Part shown: piece after piece, positions 1 through 6,827 of the stretch | How positions within the stretch are numbered: the first letter of the stretch is position 1 | Layout of the letters: every line of letters begins with the position of its first letter | Source: Flavobacteriaceae bacterium | Lineage (GTDB): Bacteria; Bacteroidota; Bacteroidia; Flavobacteriales; Flavobacteriaceae | Assembly (NCBI GenBank): GCA_020435885.1 | Contig: JAGQYU010000180.1 | Coordinates: 1 to 12,565 of the forward strand | Length of the DNA stretch: 12,565 bases | Direction: 5' to 3' | Translations under genes and position numbers: made by a program | The notes under the pieces: model-generated | Told to the model about the DNA's origin: nothing | The model's database searches: none | What the model saw: only the letters and a program-made list of their open reading frames with translations

Positions 1-51
1 TTTAAGGTTTAAGATTCAAAATTAATGCAGATCGTGGAACTTTGAACTTTT
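1..51. repeat. AT-rich intergenic tail with degenerate heptamer repeats
   Basis: This noncoding stretch lies downstream of the small STAS-like gene. Its first 20 bases read as degenerate heptamers (TTTAAGG, TTTAAGA, TTCAAAA), and further along comes ACTTTGAACTTT. They resemble the GGTTTCA-type repeats between pyrB and pyrR. No terminator hairpin is visible. The next gene lies outside the window; in relatives I would expect ribonuclease Z, but nothing here shows it. Confidence 0.35.
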
Positions 52-387
52 TCAAAATCCGAGGTCTCTTTCAATCTCTTCCATCTCCACAATATCGCCG
101 GCTTCCTGAAGCGTTGGCACAACGATCATTTCATAAGGAACTTCATCTACATCAATAGCATCGTTCACGATAACAAAAGATTGTTTGGTTTTACGGTGAA
201 GGTTTGATGTTTTAAGAAATTGCAATAAATGCGGCAATTCCAGCGTATCGTACTTCAAAAGGTTCAATACTACATTTTGCCCTTTGTATTTTGAAGGGAC
301 CTGACTTTCTATAAACGATGCAAAATCAATAATATCGTCCTTTTCATCTTCAAGGACCACATAGTTTGGGTGATTCTCAATCTTCAT
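52..387 (-). CDS. Small STAS-like protein of unknown function downstream of pyrB
   Basis: A 111-residue soluble protein with no signal peptide or membrane segment. It alternates short hydrophobic strands (NVVLNLL near 38-44, SFVIVND near 70-76, EMIVVPT near 86-92) with helices. It ends in an EAGDIVEMEEIERDLGF helix, a layout like the STAS / anti-sigma-factor-antagonist fold. From memory, homologues sit between pyrB and ribonuclease Z in Flavobacteriia and are sometimes mislabelled 'ribonuclease Z'. No metallo-beta-lactamase HxHxDH motif is present, so it is not that enzyme. The start codon lies inside pyrB, giving an 11-base overlap (377-387), so it is probably translated from the pyrB message. 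No STAS phosphorylation serine can be assigned with confidence, and the function is unknown. Confidence 0.85.
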   Translation of the reverse strand: MKIENHPNYVVLEDEKDDIIDFASFIESQVPSKYKGQNVVLNLLKYDTLELPHLLQFLKTSNLHRKTKQSFVIVNDAIDVDEVPYEMIVVPTLQEAGDIVEMEEIERDLGF

Positions 388-1312
388 GATGTTTTATTTT
401 TGAAGCCAATAAATAGATTACTGCCATACGTATGGCAACGCCGTTCTGTACCTGTTCCAAAATAATGGATTGTTTGCTATCTGCAACATCGCTCGTAATT
501 TCCACACCACGATTTATTGGGCCGGGGTGCATTACTACAATTTCTTTATTTAACGAGTCAAGAATTGCTTTGTTCAGTCCGAATTGCTGCGTATATTCCC
601 GCGTCGTTGGAAAATAACTGATGTCCATCCGTTCGTTTTGAACGCGAAGCATATTTGCTACATCACACCATTCCAATGCATTTCGAAGGTTTGTTTCAAT
701 ACCTACATTAAGTTTTTCTATATGTTTAGGAATAAGTGTCTTAGGGCCACAAACCTTAACCGAGGCTCCAAGTTTTTGTAGCGCGAAAATATTTGAAAGC
801 GCAACCCGCGAATGGAGTATATCACCAACAATAACCACTTTTTTACCAGCAACATCTCCCAGTTTTTCGCGAATGGAATAGCTGTCCAGTAATGCTTGCG
901 TTGGATGTTCGTGTGCGCCATCGCCCGCATTGATGATACTCGCATCCACATGTTTTGAGAGAAATACCCCGGCGCCCGGATTGGGGTGGCGCATTACCAC
1001 CATATCAACCTTCATTGAAAGAATATTGTTTACGGTATCAATCAGCGTTTCGCCCTTAGTTACCGATGAACTTGACGAAGCAAAATTTATAACATCCGCA
1101 GAAAGTCTTTTTTCCGCAAGTTCAAAAGAAAGCTTGGTTCTGGTACTGTTTTCGAAAAAAAGATTGGCAATGGTTATGTCGCGAAGAGAGGGAACTTTTT
1201 TAATGGGCCTGTTGATTACTTCCTTAAAATGATCTGCCGTTTCGAAGATGAGTTGGATATCGGCTTCGGTAATGTATTTTATTCCCAGTAAGTGGTTTAC
1301 ACTTAGTTCCAT
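377..1312 (-). CDS. pyrB: Aspartate carbamoyltransferase, catalytic chain
   Basis: This enzyme condenses carbamoyl phosphate with aspartate, the first committed step of cytoplasmic de novo pyrimidine synthesis. The 311-residue length is normal for the catalytic chain. The carbamoyl-phosphate-binding motif FFENSTRTKLSFE is at 52-64 with S56-T57-R58-T59. The mobile-loop SSSVTKGE is at 81-88, MRH at 107-109 and HPTQALLD at 136-143. The aspartate-binding RVQNER is at 223-228 and HPGPINRG at 262-269. All expected active-site residues seem intact. There is no pyrI regulatory chain in the window. It follows pyrR on the same strand after 79 bases and overlaps the STAS-like gene, so pyrR-pyrB-STAS is probably one transcript. 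Ten of its 13 arginine codons are CGN, unlike genes on the right of the window. Confidence 0.97.
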   Translation of the reverse strand: MELSVNHLLGIKYITEADIQLIFETADHFKEVINRPIKKVPSLRDITIANLFFENSTRTKLSFELAEKRLSADVINFASSSSSVTKGETLIDTVNNILSMKVDMVVMRHPNPGAGVFLSKHVDASIINAGDGAHEHPTQALLDSYSIREKLGDVAGKKVVIVGDILHSRVALSNIFALQKLGASVKVCGPKTLIPKHIEKLNVGIETNLRNALEWCDVANMLRVQNERMDISYFPTTREYTQQFGLNKAILDSLNKEIVVMHPGPINRGVEITSDVADSKQSIILEQVQNGVAIRMAVIYLLASKIKHHED

Positions 1313-1391
1313 CTTTTGGTTTCAGGTTTCAGGTTCAAGGTTATAAGTTCCAAAAAGGTCTATTTTTTTCGTTTCAATTTCGATTTCGTTT
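1313..1391. repeat. Heptamer tandem repeat between pyrR and pyrB
   Basis: The gap holds head-to-tail seven-base units from 1318: GGTTTCA, GGTTTCA, GGTTCAA, GGTTATA, AGTTCCA. The first two are identical and the rest drift. It is followed by a T-rich tract with spaced TTTCG words (1364-1390). Similar low-complexity GTTTCAG-type repeats occur between genes in Flavobacteriia, as I recall. There is no ORF, and no hairpin good enough to be a terminator. Confidence 0.6.
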
Positions 1392-1931
1392 TTAATTTTT
1401 CACAAGGTACACAGCGTCTTCGCCATCATTCTCCTTCCAGCACACTTTTACCTTTTCGCCATTGATTGCATCTACCTGTCTGCCGCGATAATCTGGCTGA
1501 ATGGGCAAATGGCGGCTGAAGCGCCTATCAATTAATGTTAAGAGTTCTATCTCCAAAGGCCTTCCAAAGGATTGCATGGCAGTTAATGCGGAGCGGATAC
1601 TTCTTCCGGTGAAAAGCACATCGTCTATAAAAACCACATTTTTGTCCTCTACAATGAAATCTATTTTGGTTTTGTTGGCTTCCAACGGTTTTTCACTTCT
1701 TCGGAAATCGTCGCGGTAAAAAGTGATGTCTAAATAGCCAAGTTTGATATTCTTGATTTTGTATTCCGTTTCGAGCAAGGTTTTTAACCTTTCAGCTAAA
1801 AAAACACCTCGTGGCTGTATGCCGATAAGTACTGTTTTGGAAAAATCGTCGTGCTTTTCGATCAATTGGCAAGCCAAACGGTTAAGCGCAATGTTTATTT
1901 CGGTTGCGTTCAGTAACACTTTTTGGCTCAT
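1392..1931 (-). CDS. pyrR: PyrR: pyrimidine operon regulator / uracil phosphoribosyltransferase
   Basis: A phosphoribosyltransferase-fold protein of 179 residues, the usual PyrR length. The PRPP-binding loop VVFIDDVLFTGRS is at 99-111. The family segments LGYLDITFYRDD (64-75) and HLPIQPDYRGRQVD (141-154) are present. In Firmicutes PyrR binds pyr mRNA leaders and attenuates transcription, and it also makes UMP from uracil and PRPP. I started it at the ATG ending at 1931 (MSQKVLLNATE). The longer frame back to 2024 would add 31 residues not typical of the family and would read through the promoter box at 1959-1966. The predicted leader is only about 20 bases, too short for a Firmicutes-type attenuator. 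Control of this transcript by PyrR binding RNA in front of its own gene is therefore doubtful. Confidence 0.95.
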   Translation of the reverse strand: MSQKVLLNATEINIALNRLACQLIEKHDDFSKTVLIGIQPRGVFLAERLKTLLETEYKIKNIKLGYLDITFYRDDFRRSEKPLEANKTKIDFIVEDKNVVFIDDVLFTGRSIRSALTAMQSFGRPLEIELLTLIDRRFSRHLPIQPDYRGRQVDAINGEKVKVCWKENDGEDAVYLVKN

Positions 1932-1937
1932 AGGAAG

Positions 1938-1956
1938 TTCTGAATTGTATTCAGAA
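1938..1956. promoter_or_regulatory. Perfect inverted repeat at the predicted pyrR transcription start
   Basis: TTCTGAAT-TGT-ATTCAGAA is a perfect 8-base inverted repeat with a 3-base spacer. It lies 6 bases upstream of the pyrR start codon and 2 bases downstream of the -7 box. Transcription is expected to start around 1953, inside the palindrome. That position suits an operator for a dimeric repressor better than an RNA hairpin. No regulator is identified, and chance is possible in AT-rich DNA. Confidence 0.4.
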
Positions 1957-1958
1957 AG

Positions 1959-1966
1959 CAAAAATA
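1959..1966 (-). promoter_or_regulatory. Bacteroidota -7 box of the pyrR-pyrB promoter
   Basis: On the minus strand this reads TATTTTTG, a full match to the Bacteroidota primary sigma -7 consensus TAnnTTTG. No clean TTG is visible 19-21 bases upstream; there is only a TTT. The distance to the pyrR ATG is 27 bases. Confidence 0.5.
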
Positions 1967-2022
1967 CATTTTTTTTGTCTTTTAAAGACGATGTATTTAG
2001 AATTGATTGAATTCTATAAAAC

Positions 2023-2048
2023 AAAAAAGCCCTTCGTTTCCGAAAGGC
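2023..2048 (-). terminator. Intrinsic terminator downstream of rpsA
   Basis: On the minus strand GCCTTTCG-GAAA-CGAAGGGC forms an 8-pair stem (one T-G wobble) capped by a GAAA tetraloop, followed at once by TTTTTT. It begins 25 bases past the rpsA stop and lies before pyrR. It separates the rpsA transcript from the pyr genes. Confidence 0.88.
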
Positions 2049-2073
2049 CTTTCATTAGTTACAAATGAAACGA

Positions 2074-4302
2074 TTATTTTTTACCGTCCATTTTGTCCTT
2101 AAGCTCTTGCAATTTTGCATTGGCATCACCTAAAGTTGGCTTTGCCTCCTCAGCTTCCTGAGCTTGCTTTTTAGCAGCAGCTTTTACAATTTTTGCCTCT
2201 TCTTCTTTGTGAATACTCATGTGTGAGGCTACCACTTTCTTGAATTCTTTGTTGAATTCAATAATTTGGAATTCTGCTTCGTCACCTTTCTTCAACATAG
2301 AACCATCTTCTTTTTCAAGATGACGGCTTGGCACGAATGCCACGATATCATCGTTGAATTTTACAGTGGCACCTTTGTCAACTACCTCGTCAATAGTAGC
2401 AGTGTGCTTGGTTCCAACAGCAAATTCGTCTTCGTATTTATCCCAAGGATTTTCTTCGGTTTGTTTGTGACCTAAACTAAGTTTACGGCCTTCAACATCC
2501 AATTCCAATACAACCACTTCCAGTTCATCGCCTATGTTGGTAAATTCACTTGGGTGCTTTATTTTCTTGGTCCAAGAAAGATCGCTGATGTAGATAAGAC
2601 CATCGATACCTTCTTCCAATTCAACAAAAACACCAAAATTGGTAAAATTGCGAACAATACCCTTGTGGCGTGAACCAACTGGGTATTTGCTGGTAATATC
2701 AGTCCATGGGTCTGGCGTCATTTGTTTGATACCAAGGCTCATTTTGCGCTCTTCCTTATCCATTGTAAGGATTACCGCTTCAACCTCATCACCAACATTT
2801 ACGAAATCCTGTGCACTGCGCAAGTGCGTGCTCCAAGACATTTCGCTAACGTGGATAAGGCCTTCAACTCCTTCAGCAACTTCAATAAAAGCACCGTAGT
2901 CTGCAATAACAACTACTTTACCTTTTACTTTGTCACCAACTTTCAACTCTTCCCCAAGAGCTTCCCATGGGTGAGGGTTCAACTGCTTAAGACCTAATTG
3001 GATACGTGTTTTATCTTCATCAAAATCAAGGATAACAACGTTCAATTTCTGATCAAGTTCAACGATCTCGTTCGGGTGGTTGATACGTGACCAAGAAAGG
3101 TCAGTAATGTGAACAAGTCCATCAACACCACCAAGATCAACAAATACACCATAAGAAGTGATGTTCTTAACCACACCCTCTAAAACTTGGCCTTTTTCTA
3201 ATTGACCAATGATTTCTTTCTTTTGTACCTCTATATCAGCCTCGATAAGAGCTTTGTGAGAAACTACTACGTTTTTGAACTCATGGTTAACTTTAACCAC
3301 TTTGAATTCCATAGTTTTTTCTACATATTGATCGTAATCGCGGATAGGTTTTACATCAATTTGTGAACCAGGTAAGAAAGCTTCAATACCAAATACATCT
3401 ACAATCATACCTCCTTTAGTTCTACACTTAACAAAACCGTTAACCACTTCTTGAGTTTCATGAGCTTTATTAACTCTATCCCAAGCCTTTATAACTCTAG
3501 CTTTTTTGTGAGATAACACTAATTGACCAGTACTATCTTCACGTTTGTCAACCAATACTTCTACAGTATCGCCAACAGATAAGTTAGGGTTGTATCTGAA
3601 TTCGTTTAAGGAAATAACACCTTCAGATTTAGAGTTGATATCAATGATTGCTTCTCTTTCAGTCATTCTAACTACCTTACCTTCAATCACCTCACGTTCA
3701 TCAACAAAACCTAAAGTTCCTTCTAACGCTTTGTCAAACTCTTTTAATTTGTTCTCATCAACGGCTTCAATACCTTGCTCATATTTATGCCAATCGAAAT
3801 TATCTAAGAATTCTTGAGCATTTTTAGCAACAGGTTTTTCTTCTTTTACAGGAGCTTTTTCAGCTGGTTTAGCTTCCTCTGCTACAGGTTCAGTCTTTTT
3901 TTCTGTTTTAGCTTCTTTAACTTCCTCTTGTTTTTCTTCAACTTCTTCTTCAGAATTATCATCATCCGTATAAGATGCTTGTAATCCTAAATCTTCAATT
4001 AAAAGGTAATAAAAGATTGCACGGTACTTGTTTTTGTTAGAAGTACCCATTTTTTCGCAAACAGCCTTGATAGCAGCATCTAACGATTCGCCATCTTCCA
4101 ATCCTAATTTTTTGATAAGGAAATTTTTCTTAACTGTTTCTAATTCAGATTCTTCAGAGCAAGAAACTACTTCAGCATCTTTTCTAAAAATTGAAGGACC
4201 TAAACCTTTTGTTACTTTTGTTAATAATTCAATGTCAAAACTAAGACCTAGTTTTTCCATTTCTGCAGAGTAAAACTCTATTTTTTCTTGTGTTTTAGAC
4301 AT
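2074..4302 (-). CDS. rpsA: Ribosomal protein S1 with an N-terminal DUF2853-like domain
   Basis: S1 binds mRNA on the 30S subunit and helps start translation. The 742-residue protein has three parts. Residues 1-112 match the small DUF2853 family by recall (ELLTKVTKGLGPSIF at 25-39, SELETVKKNFLIKKLGL at 52-68, CEKMGTSNKNKYRAIFYYLL at 82-101). Residues 113-161 are an acidic Lys/Pro/Ala-rich linker. From about 162 comes standard Bacteroidota S1 with six S1 domains, near 204-265, 283-350, 370-438, 455-524, 541-611 and 628-695, then a charged tail. I chose the start at 4302 (MSKTQEK) because DUF2853 proteins begin with MSK. An upstream in-frame ATG at 4359 would add 19 residues that look like translated leader. 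Codon choice changes near residues 294-370: all nine later arginines are CGC/CGT, while seven of the first ten are AGA. It is transcribed alone, with its own promoter and terminator. S1 identity is certain; the DUF2853 call is strong but unchecked. Confidence 0.93.
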   Translation of the reverse strand: MSKTQEKIEFYSAEMEKLGLSFDIELLTKVTKGLGPSIFRKDAEVVSCSEESELETVKKNFLIKKLGLEDGESLDAAIKAVCEKMGTSNKNKYRAIFYYLLIEDLGLQASYTDDDNSEEEVEEKQEEVKEAKTEKKTEPVAEEAKPAEKAPVKEEKPVAKNAQEFLDNFDWHKYEQGIEAVDENKLKEFDKALEGTLGFVDEREVIEGKVVRMTEREAIIDINSKSEGVISLNEFRYNPNLSVGDTVEVLVDKREDSTGQLVLSHKKARVIKAWDRVNKAHETQEVVNGFVKCRTKGGMIVDVFGIEAFLPGSQIDVKPIRDYDQYVEKTMEFKVVKVNHEFKNVVVSHKALIEADIEVQKKEIIGQLEKGQVLEGVVKNITSYGVFVDLGGVDGLVHITDLSWSRINHPNEIVELDQKLNVVILDFDEDKTRIQLGLKQLNPHPWEALGEELKVGDKVKGKVVVIADYGAFIEVAEGVEGLIHVSEMSWSTHLRSAQDFVNVGDEVEAVILTMDKEERKMSLGIKQMTPDPWTDITSKYPVGSRHKGIVRNFTNFGVFVELEEGIDGLIYISDLSWTKKIKHPSEFTNIGDELEVVVLELDVEGRKLSLGHKQTEENPWDKYEDEFAVGTKHTATIDEVVDKGATVKFNDDIVAFVPSRHLEKEDGSMLKKGDEAEFQIIEFNKEFKKVVASHMSIHKEEEAKIVKAAAKKQAQEAEEAKPTLGDANAKLQELKDKMDGKK
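3180..3420. other. Codon-usage and composition break inside rpsA
   Basis: Counting rpsA arginine codons by hand, 2074-3342 has 5 CGC, 4 CGT and no AGA. From 3421 to 4302 there are 7 AGA, 3 CGT and no CGC. Leucine goes from mostly CTT/TTG to mostly TTA across the same stretch. Flanking genes agree: pyrB has 10 CGN of 13 arginines, recQ has 16 AGA/AGG of 19. The exact join cannot be placed because S1 is highly conserved here (second S1 domain and the start of the third). Confidence 0.6.
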
Positions 4303-4422
4303 GTTGTCTATTAAAATTTGTATTTTACTGTTAGCCAGATTTTTAACGATACTAAACAATAAAAGGATTATACATTGTTAAATTAAAATTCCTTTTTAAA
4401 TCTGCTCTCGAAAAAAGGAGTG
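4303..4422 (-). promoter_or_regulatory. AU-rich rpsA leader with a 5' hairpin
   Basis: If transcription starts near 4416, the leader is about 114 bases and very AU-rich. The arms at 4412-4419 and 4390-4397 (TCCTTTTT / AAAAAGGA on the minus strand) are perfect 8-base complements around a 14-base loop, right at the 5' end. A weaker AACAAT/ATTGTT pair follows. E. coli S1 represses its own translation through a structured AU-rich leader. A similar role here is inference only. Confidence 0.4.
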
Positions 4423-4453
4423 CAAATTTACATTTATTTTTTAAATCTAACAA
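4423..4453 (-). promoter_or_regulatory. rpsA promoter (Bacteroidota type)
   Basis: On the minus strand TTG (4451-4453) is followed after exactly 20 bases by TAAATTTG (4423-4430). This matches the Bacteroidota consensus of TTTG near -33 and TAnnTTTG near -7 with normal spacing. It lies between the moxR stop and the rpsA start, so rpsA has its own promoter. It is the best promoter in the window. Confidence 0.7.
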
Positions 4454-4493
4454 TTAGTGAATCAATTATTTACTGAGAAGGAAAATTTGCTAG

Positions 4494-5447
4494 TTAAAAT
4501 AAAGTCTTGATTAAGCGTTCTTCGGTAATTCCTTCAGCCTCTGCCTTATAATTTTTAACTATTCTATGACGTAAAATAGCGTTGGCAACAGCCTGTACAT
4601 TTTCTATATCTGGAGAGAATTTTCCATTGATAACAGCATGGCCTTTAGCAGCCAAAATAAGATTCTGAGAGGCTCTTGGCCCAGCGCCCCAATCAATGTA
4701 ATCATTTACAATTTGTGCAGCTCTATCAGAACCTGGTCTGGTTTTAGAAACCAATGAAACTGCATACTCAATCACATTATCCGCTACGGGAACTCTACGG
4801 ATCAAATGTTGAATAGCGTTGATCTCTTCTGCTGTAAATATAGGTTTAACCGGATGCAATTCATCATTTGTAGTACTTTTTACTACTTCAATTTCTTCTT
4901 CAAAAGTAGGATAATCTAAATGAATGGAAAACATAAACCTGTCTAACTGTGCTTCAGGAAGCGGATAGGTTCCTTCCTGTTCAATTGGATTTTGTGTGGC
5001 TAATACAAAGAAAGGAGCTTCTAACTTGTATTGATGTCCTGCAACTGTAACAGATTTCTCCTGCATGGCCTCAAGCAAAGCTGCTTGTGTTTTAGGAGGT
5101 GTTCTATTGATTTCATCCGCTAAGATGATATTGGCAAAAATTGGCCCTTTTATAAATTTGAAATGCCTGTCTTCATCTAAAATTTCACTTCCTATAATGT
5201 CAGACGGCATAAGATCTGGTGTAAACTGAATCCTTTTAAAATCTAAGCCTAAGGTTTGTGCAATTGTATTAACTAGGAGTGTTTTAGCCAATCCCGGAAC
5301 ACCAACTAGCAAAGAATGACCACCACACAAAACTGATAAAAGTACATGATCTATAGCCTCATGTTGACCAACGATAACTTTACCTACTTCTTCTTTGAGG
5401 TCTTTATATTTTTTTACCAGATTTTCAACGGCGGCAACGTCAGACAT
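4494..5447 (-). CDS. MoxR-family AAA+ ATPase
   Basis: A cytoplasmic AAA+ ATPase of 317 residues, the normal MoxR length. Walker A GVPGLAKT is at 49-56, Walker B IILADE at 107-112 and the sensor-1 segment ATQNP at 150-154. The arginine-bearing EAQLDRFMF is at 165-173, and the family's C-terminal lid domain follows. MoxR proteins act as chaperones that help assemble or activate specific protein complexes, often with a VWA-domain partner. No VWA or DUF58 gene is in the window; instead it is the last gene of a periplasmic folding operon, 5 bases after the SurA-like gene. That pairing suggests a link to envelope stress or assembly, which is inference. All catalytic motifs are intact. Confidence 0.93.
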   Translation of the reverse strand: MSDVAAVENLVKKYKDLKEEVGKVIVGQHEAIDHVLLSVLCGGHSLLVGVPGLAKTLLVNTIAQTLGLDFKRIQFTPDLMPSDIIGSEILDEDRHFKFIKGPIFANIILADEINRTPPKTQAALLEAMQEKSVTVAGHQYKLEAPFFVLATQNPIEQEGTYPLPEAQLDRFMFSIHLDYPTFEEEIEVVKSTTNDELHPVKPIFTAEEINAIQHLIRRVPVADNVIEYAVSLVSKTRPGSDRAAQIVNDYIDWGAGPRASQNLILAAKGHAVINGKFSPDIENVQAVANAILRHRIVKNYKAEAEGITEERLIKTLF

Positions 5448-5452
5448 GCTCT

Positions 5453-6826
5453 TTATTTTTTAGTCCAGTTATCTTTAAACTTGCAATTTAAGTATTCAGA
5501 ATTTATTTTTATATACGTATCTCCAATCTTTTCTTTTGCCCATTTAGCAATGGTTTCTTCTCGTTTTTTCTGCAAAGCTAATTGCTGAACTTTTACATAA
5601 TCCTCATTCAAATCCGCAATGTGAGCCTCAGTTTTAGATTTCAATAAAATGATCTTCCACATGGTTTCTCCTTCTCTGGTTCCATCCAAAAAGACATCTG
5701 TAATCTCTCCCTGCTTTAATGTACTTATTCTGGCATACAGCGCAGGATCCATTCTGGTAAGTTCAAATTTAGAATCTCCTGTTTCAGGGTTCATCAACAA
5801 TCCATTGCTTGATTTAGATACTTTTTCTTCAGAATATTTAGTTACTGCATCTTCAAAATTGATTTTGTAGGTAAGAATATCTTTTCTTACTTGTTCAAGA
5901 GAATCTTTTACCTGCTGTTTAAGTTCTTCAGTAACTTCCGGCTGAATAAGGATATGACGTACCACACGTTGTTTTCCTTTGATTTTTTCAACTGTTAAAA
6001 TATGATAGCCATAATCTGATTTAAAGGGTTCGGATATTTCGCCTTCATTTAAACTAAATGCAGCTTCCTTGAACTCTTTAACCATACCGCTCTCTCTGGT
6101 AAGCGTATATTCTCCACTATTTTGCGTTACACCCGGGTCTTCAGAATATAGAATAGCTTTCATTTTAAAGCTAGAACCCTCTTCCACTTCCTTTTTGATT
6201 TGATTTAGTTTATCAATAACCCGTTGTTCTTCTTGTGTTGTGGGTTTTACATACATTACAATTTGTGCTAACTCTATCTCAGAGCCAATCTCAGGGACAT
6301 TATTCTCTTTTTCTAAACTTTTAAAATAGTTTCTAACCTCTTCAGGAGTTACATCAATTTCATCAGTTAATTTTTGCTGCATTTTTGAAATCAATAAAGC
6401 TTCATTCTCTATTTCTGTAAGTTCATTCCTTAAATCAGCCATATTATCAAATCCATAGAGCGTAAACAACCTTTCTTCAGAACCCAACTGTTGAAGGAAA
6501 TAACCTATCTTCTGTTCTACTCTGCCATTCACTTCTGCATCGCTTACCTCAACACTGTCAATAACCGCATGGTGTGATAATAATTTTCTATTCATAATCT
6601 GCTCCAGCATTTCACAATCAGTTACTTCAACTTTGCCTTCACTCTGTTGTTCCAATTCAAATTTATAGGCAGCAATCTCTGAATCTAATACGATATTTTT
6701 ACCTACTACGGCGGCCACACCGTCTAATTTTATACGTTTTGTTTCCGGCTCTTTAGAGGTGCTGTCTTGAGCATAGGTATATAATGTAACTATTGATAAT
6801 AAAGGGATTAAGTATTTTTTTAACAT
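5453..6826 (-). CDS. SurA-like periplasmic chaperone / peptidyl-prolyl isomerase
   Basis: A periplasmic parvulin-type foldase of 457 residues, close to the length of SurA. A signal peptide ends near residue 20 (LLSIVTLYTYAQ). A SurA-N chaperone region follows (about 35-170; DGVAAVVGKNIVLDSEI is typical). A first PPIC domain spans about 183-282 (SEDPGVTQNSGEY; FKSDYGYHIL at 268-277). A second, more divergent one begins with the strand RHILI at 290-294 and runs to about 395. SurA escorts unfolded outer-membrane proteins to the Bam complex. The gene lies 1 base after the lipoprotein gene and 5 before moxR, so it is certainly cotranscribed. The second domain lacks a clear GYHI strand (it has MWKIILL), as in SurA proteins where only one domain is active. 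I withhold the symbol because there are several parallel PPIases here. Confidence 0.92.
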   Translation of the reverse strand: MLKKYLIPLLSIVTLYTYAQDSTSKEPETKRIKLDGVAAVVGKNIVLDSEIAAYKFELEQQSEGKVEVTDCEMLEQIMNRKLLSHHAVIDSVEVSDAEVNGRVEQKIGYFLQQLGSEERLFTLYGFDNMADLRNELTEIENEALLISKMQQKLTDEIDVTPEEVRNYFKSLEKENNVPEIGSEIELAQIVMYVKPTTQEEQRVIDKLNQIKKEVEEGSSFKMKAILYSEDPGVTQNSGEYTLTRESGMVKEFKEAAFSLNEGEISEPFKSDYGYHILTVEKIKGKQRVVRHILIQPEVTEELKQQVKDSLEQVRKDILTYKINFEDAVTKYSEEKVSKSSNGLLMNPETGDSKFELTRMDPALYARISTLKQGEITDVFLDGTREGETMWKIILLKSKTEAHIADLNEDYVKVQQLALQKKREETIAKWAKEKIGDTYIKINSEYLNCKFKDNWTKK

Positions 6827-6827
6827 C

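Noticed and set aside
930..1232. 100-codon plus-strand ORF opposite pyrB
   Set aside because: It is an antisense shadow of a well-conserved enzyme gene, with no recognisable protein features.
1977..1989. GTCTTT-T-AAAGAC palindrome upstream of pyrR
   Set aside because: It has only 6-base arms in AT-rich sequence and lies upstream of the -7 box without a clear role.
1932..2024. Longer pyrR reading frame with 31 extra N-terminal residues
   Set aside because: The family starts at MSQK. The extension covers a -7 promoter box and a palindrome and reaches the rpsA terminator.
3545..3817. 90-codon plus-strand ORF opposite rpsA
   Set aside because: It is a shadow of the S1 coding frame, whose amino-acid sequence is clearly conserved.
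4303..4359. Alternative upstream start of rpsA adding 19 residues
   Set aside because: DUF2853 proteins start with MSK at the 4302 ATG. The added residues are what AU-rich leader would encode by chance.
4422..4490. Inverted repeat GCAAATTT / AAATTTGC with a 53-base gap around the rpsA promoter
   Set aside because: It is short and AT-rich, and one arm is part of the -7 box. Chance is the simplest explanation.
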